This document shows positions 5,721 to 5,747 of a DNA stretch of 5,747 bases, in pieces. The stretch's first letter is position 1. Every line of letters starts with the position of its first letter. The stretch is taken from assembly GCA_013298445.1 (NCBI GenBank), contig JAAFHQ010000403.1:1-5747 (forward strand), given 5' to 3'. The notes under the pieces are model-generated. The model was not told the origin of the DNA. It was given only the letters and a program-made list of their open reading frames with translations, and did no database searches. This DNA is from Chitinophagales bacterium (GTDB lineage: Bacteria > Bacteroidota > Bacteroidia > Chitinophagales > Saprospiraceae). The position numbers and the translations under genes were made by a program.

Positions 5721-5747
5721 ATAAATTGCTTGATAATCAAACCGTCT

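Noticed and set aside
5730..5740. Small palindrome TTGATAATCAA near the right edge as an operator site
   Set aside because: It is short and AT-rich, and there is no adjacent gene in the window to test the idea; it may be chance.

Overview
The window looks like chromosomal DNA from a member of the Bacteroidota, possibly near Saprospirales/Haliscomenobacter (the family-level guess is inference). Three signs point there: the proteins have a Bacteroidota flavour, Shine-Dalgarno sequences are weak or absent before the clear start codons, and one perfect Bacteroidota-type -7 box (TAnnTTTG) is present. Most of the window is ordinary core metabolism. The less ordinary content is in the non-coding gaps.

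Layout: (1) Positions 1-237 hold the 3' end of a + strand gene, probably the C-terminal half of a Nudix hydrolase. It converges on a small unrecognised minus-strand gene (242-505). (2) Positions 530-620 are a packed row of short palindromes, including two copies of a 20-nt hairpin exactly 40 nt apart whose differences preserve base pairing. The last hairpin overlaps the stop codon of metG. (3) Positions 613-2781, minus strand, encode a full-length methionyl-tRNA synthetase with the C-terminal EMAP/Trbp111-type tRNA-binding domain. (4) Positions 2782-3231 are a 450-bp divergent intergenic region. It contains a -7 box, a long imperfect stem of about 28 bp closing a loop of about 90 nt, a GC-rich hairpin and a strong + strand intrinsic terminator ending about 40 nt before the next start codon. 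Together these suggest an undescribed structured RNA or a regulatory leader. (5) Positions 3232-4338 (DUF1015/SerK-SbnI-like family) and 4361-5542 (amidohydrolase superfamily, deaminase-like) lie 22 bp apart on the + strand and are probably one transcription unit. (6) Positions 5574-5720 are a compact palindromic element with perfect 14-bp terminal inverted repeats, a perfect 21-bp inner palindrome and an 8-bp direct repeat abutting both ends, as expected of a MITE-like non-autonomous element.

How the genes work together: MetRS charges tRNA-Met and faces away from the DUF1015-amidohydrolase pair. The functional link within that pair is unknown. No CRISPR array, tRNA, rRNA, transposase or defence operon is visible. 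The best candidates for something new are the 2940-3190 RNA/leader and the two palindromic repeat families at 530-620 and 5574-5720.
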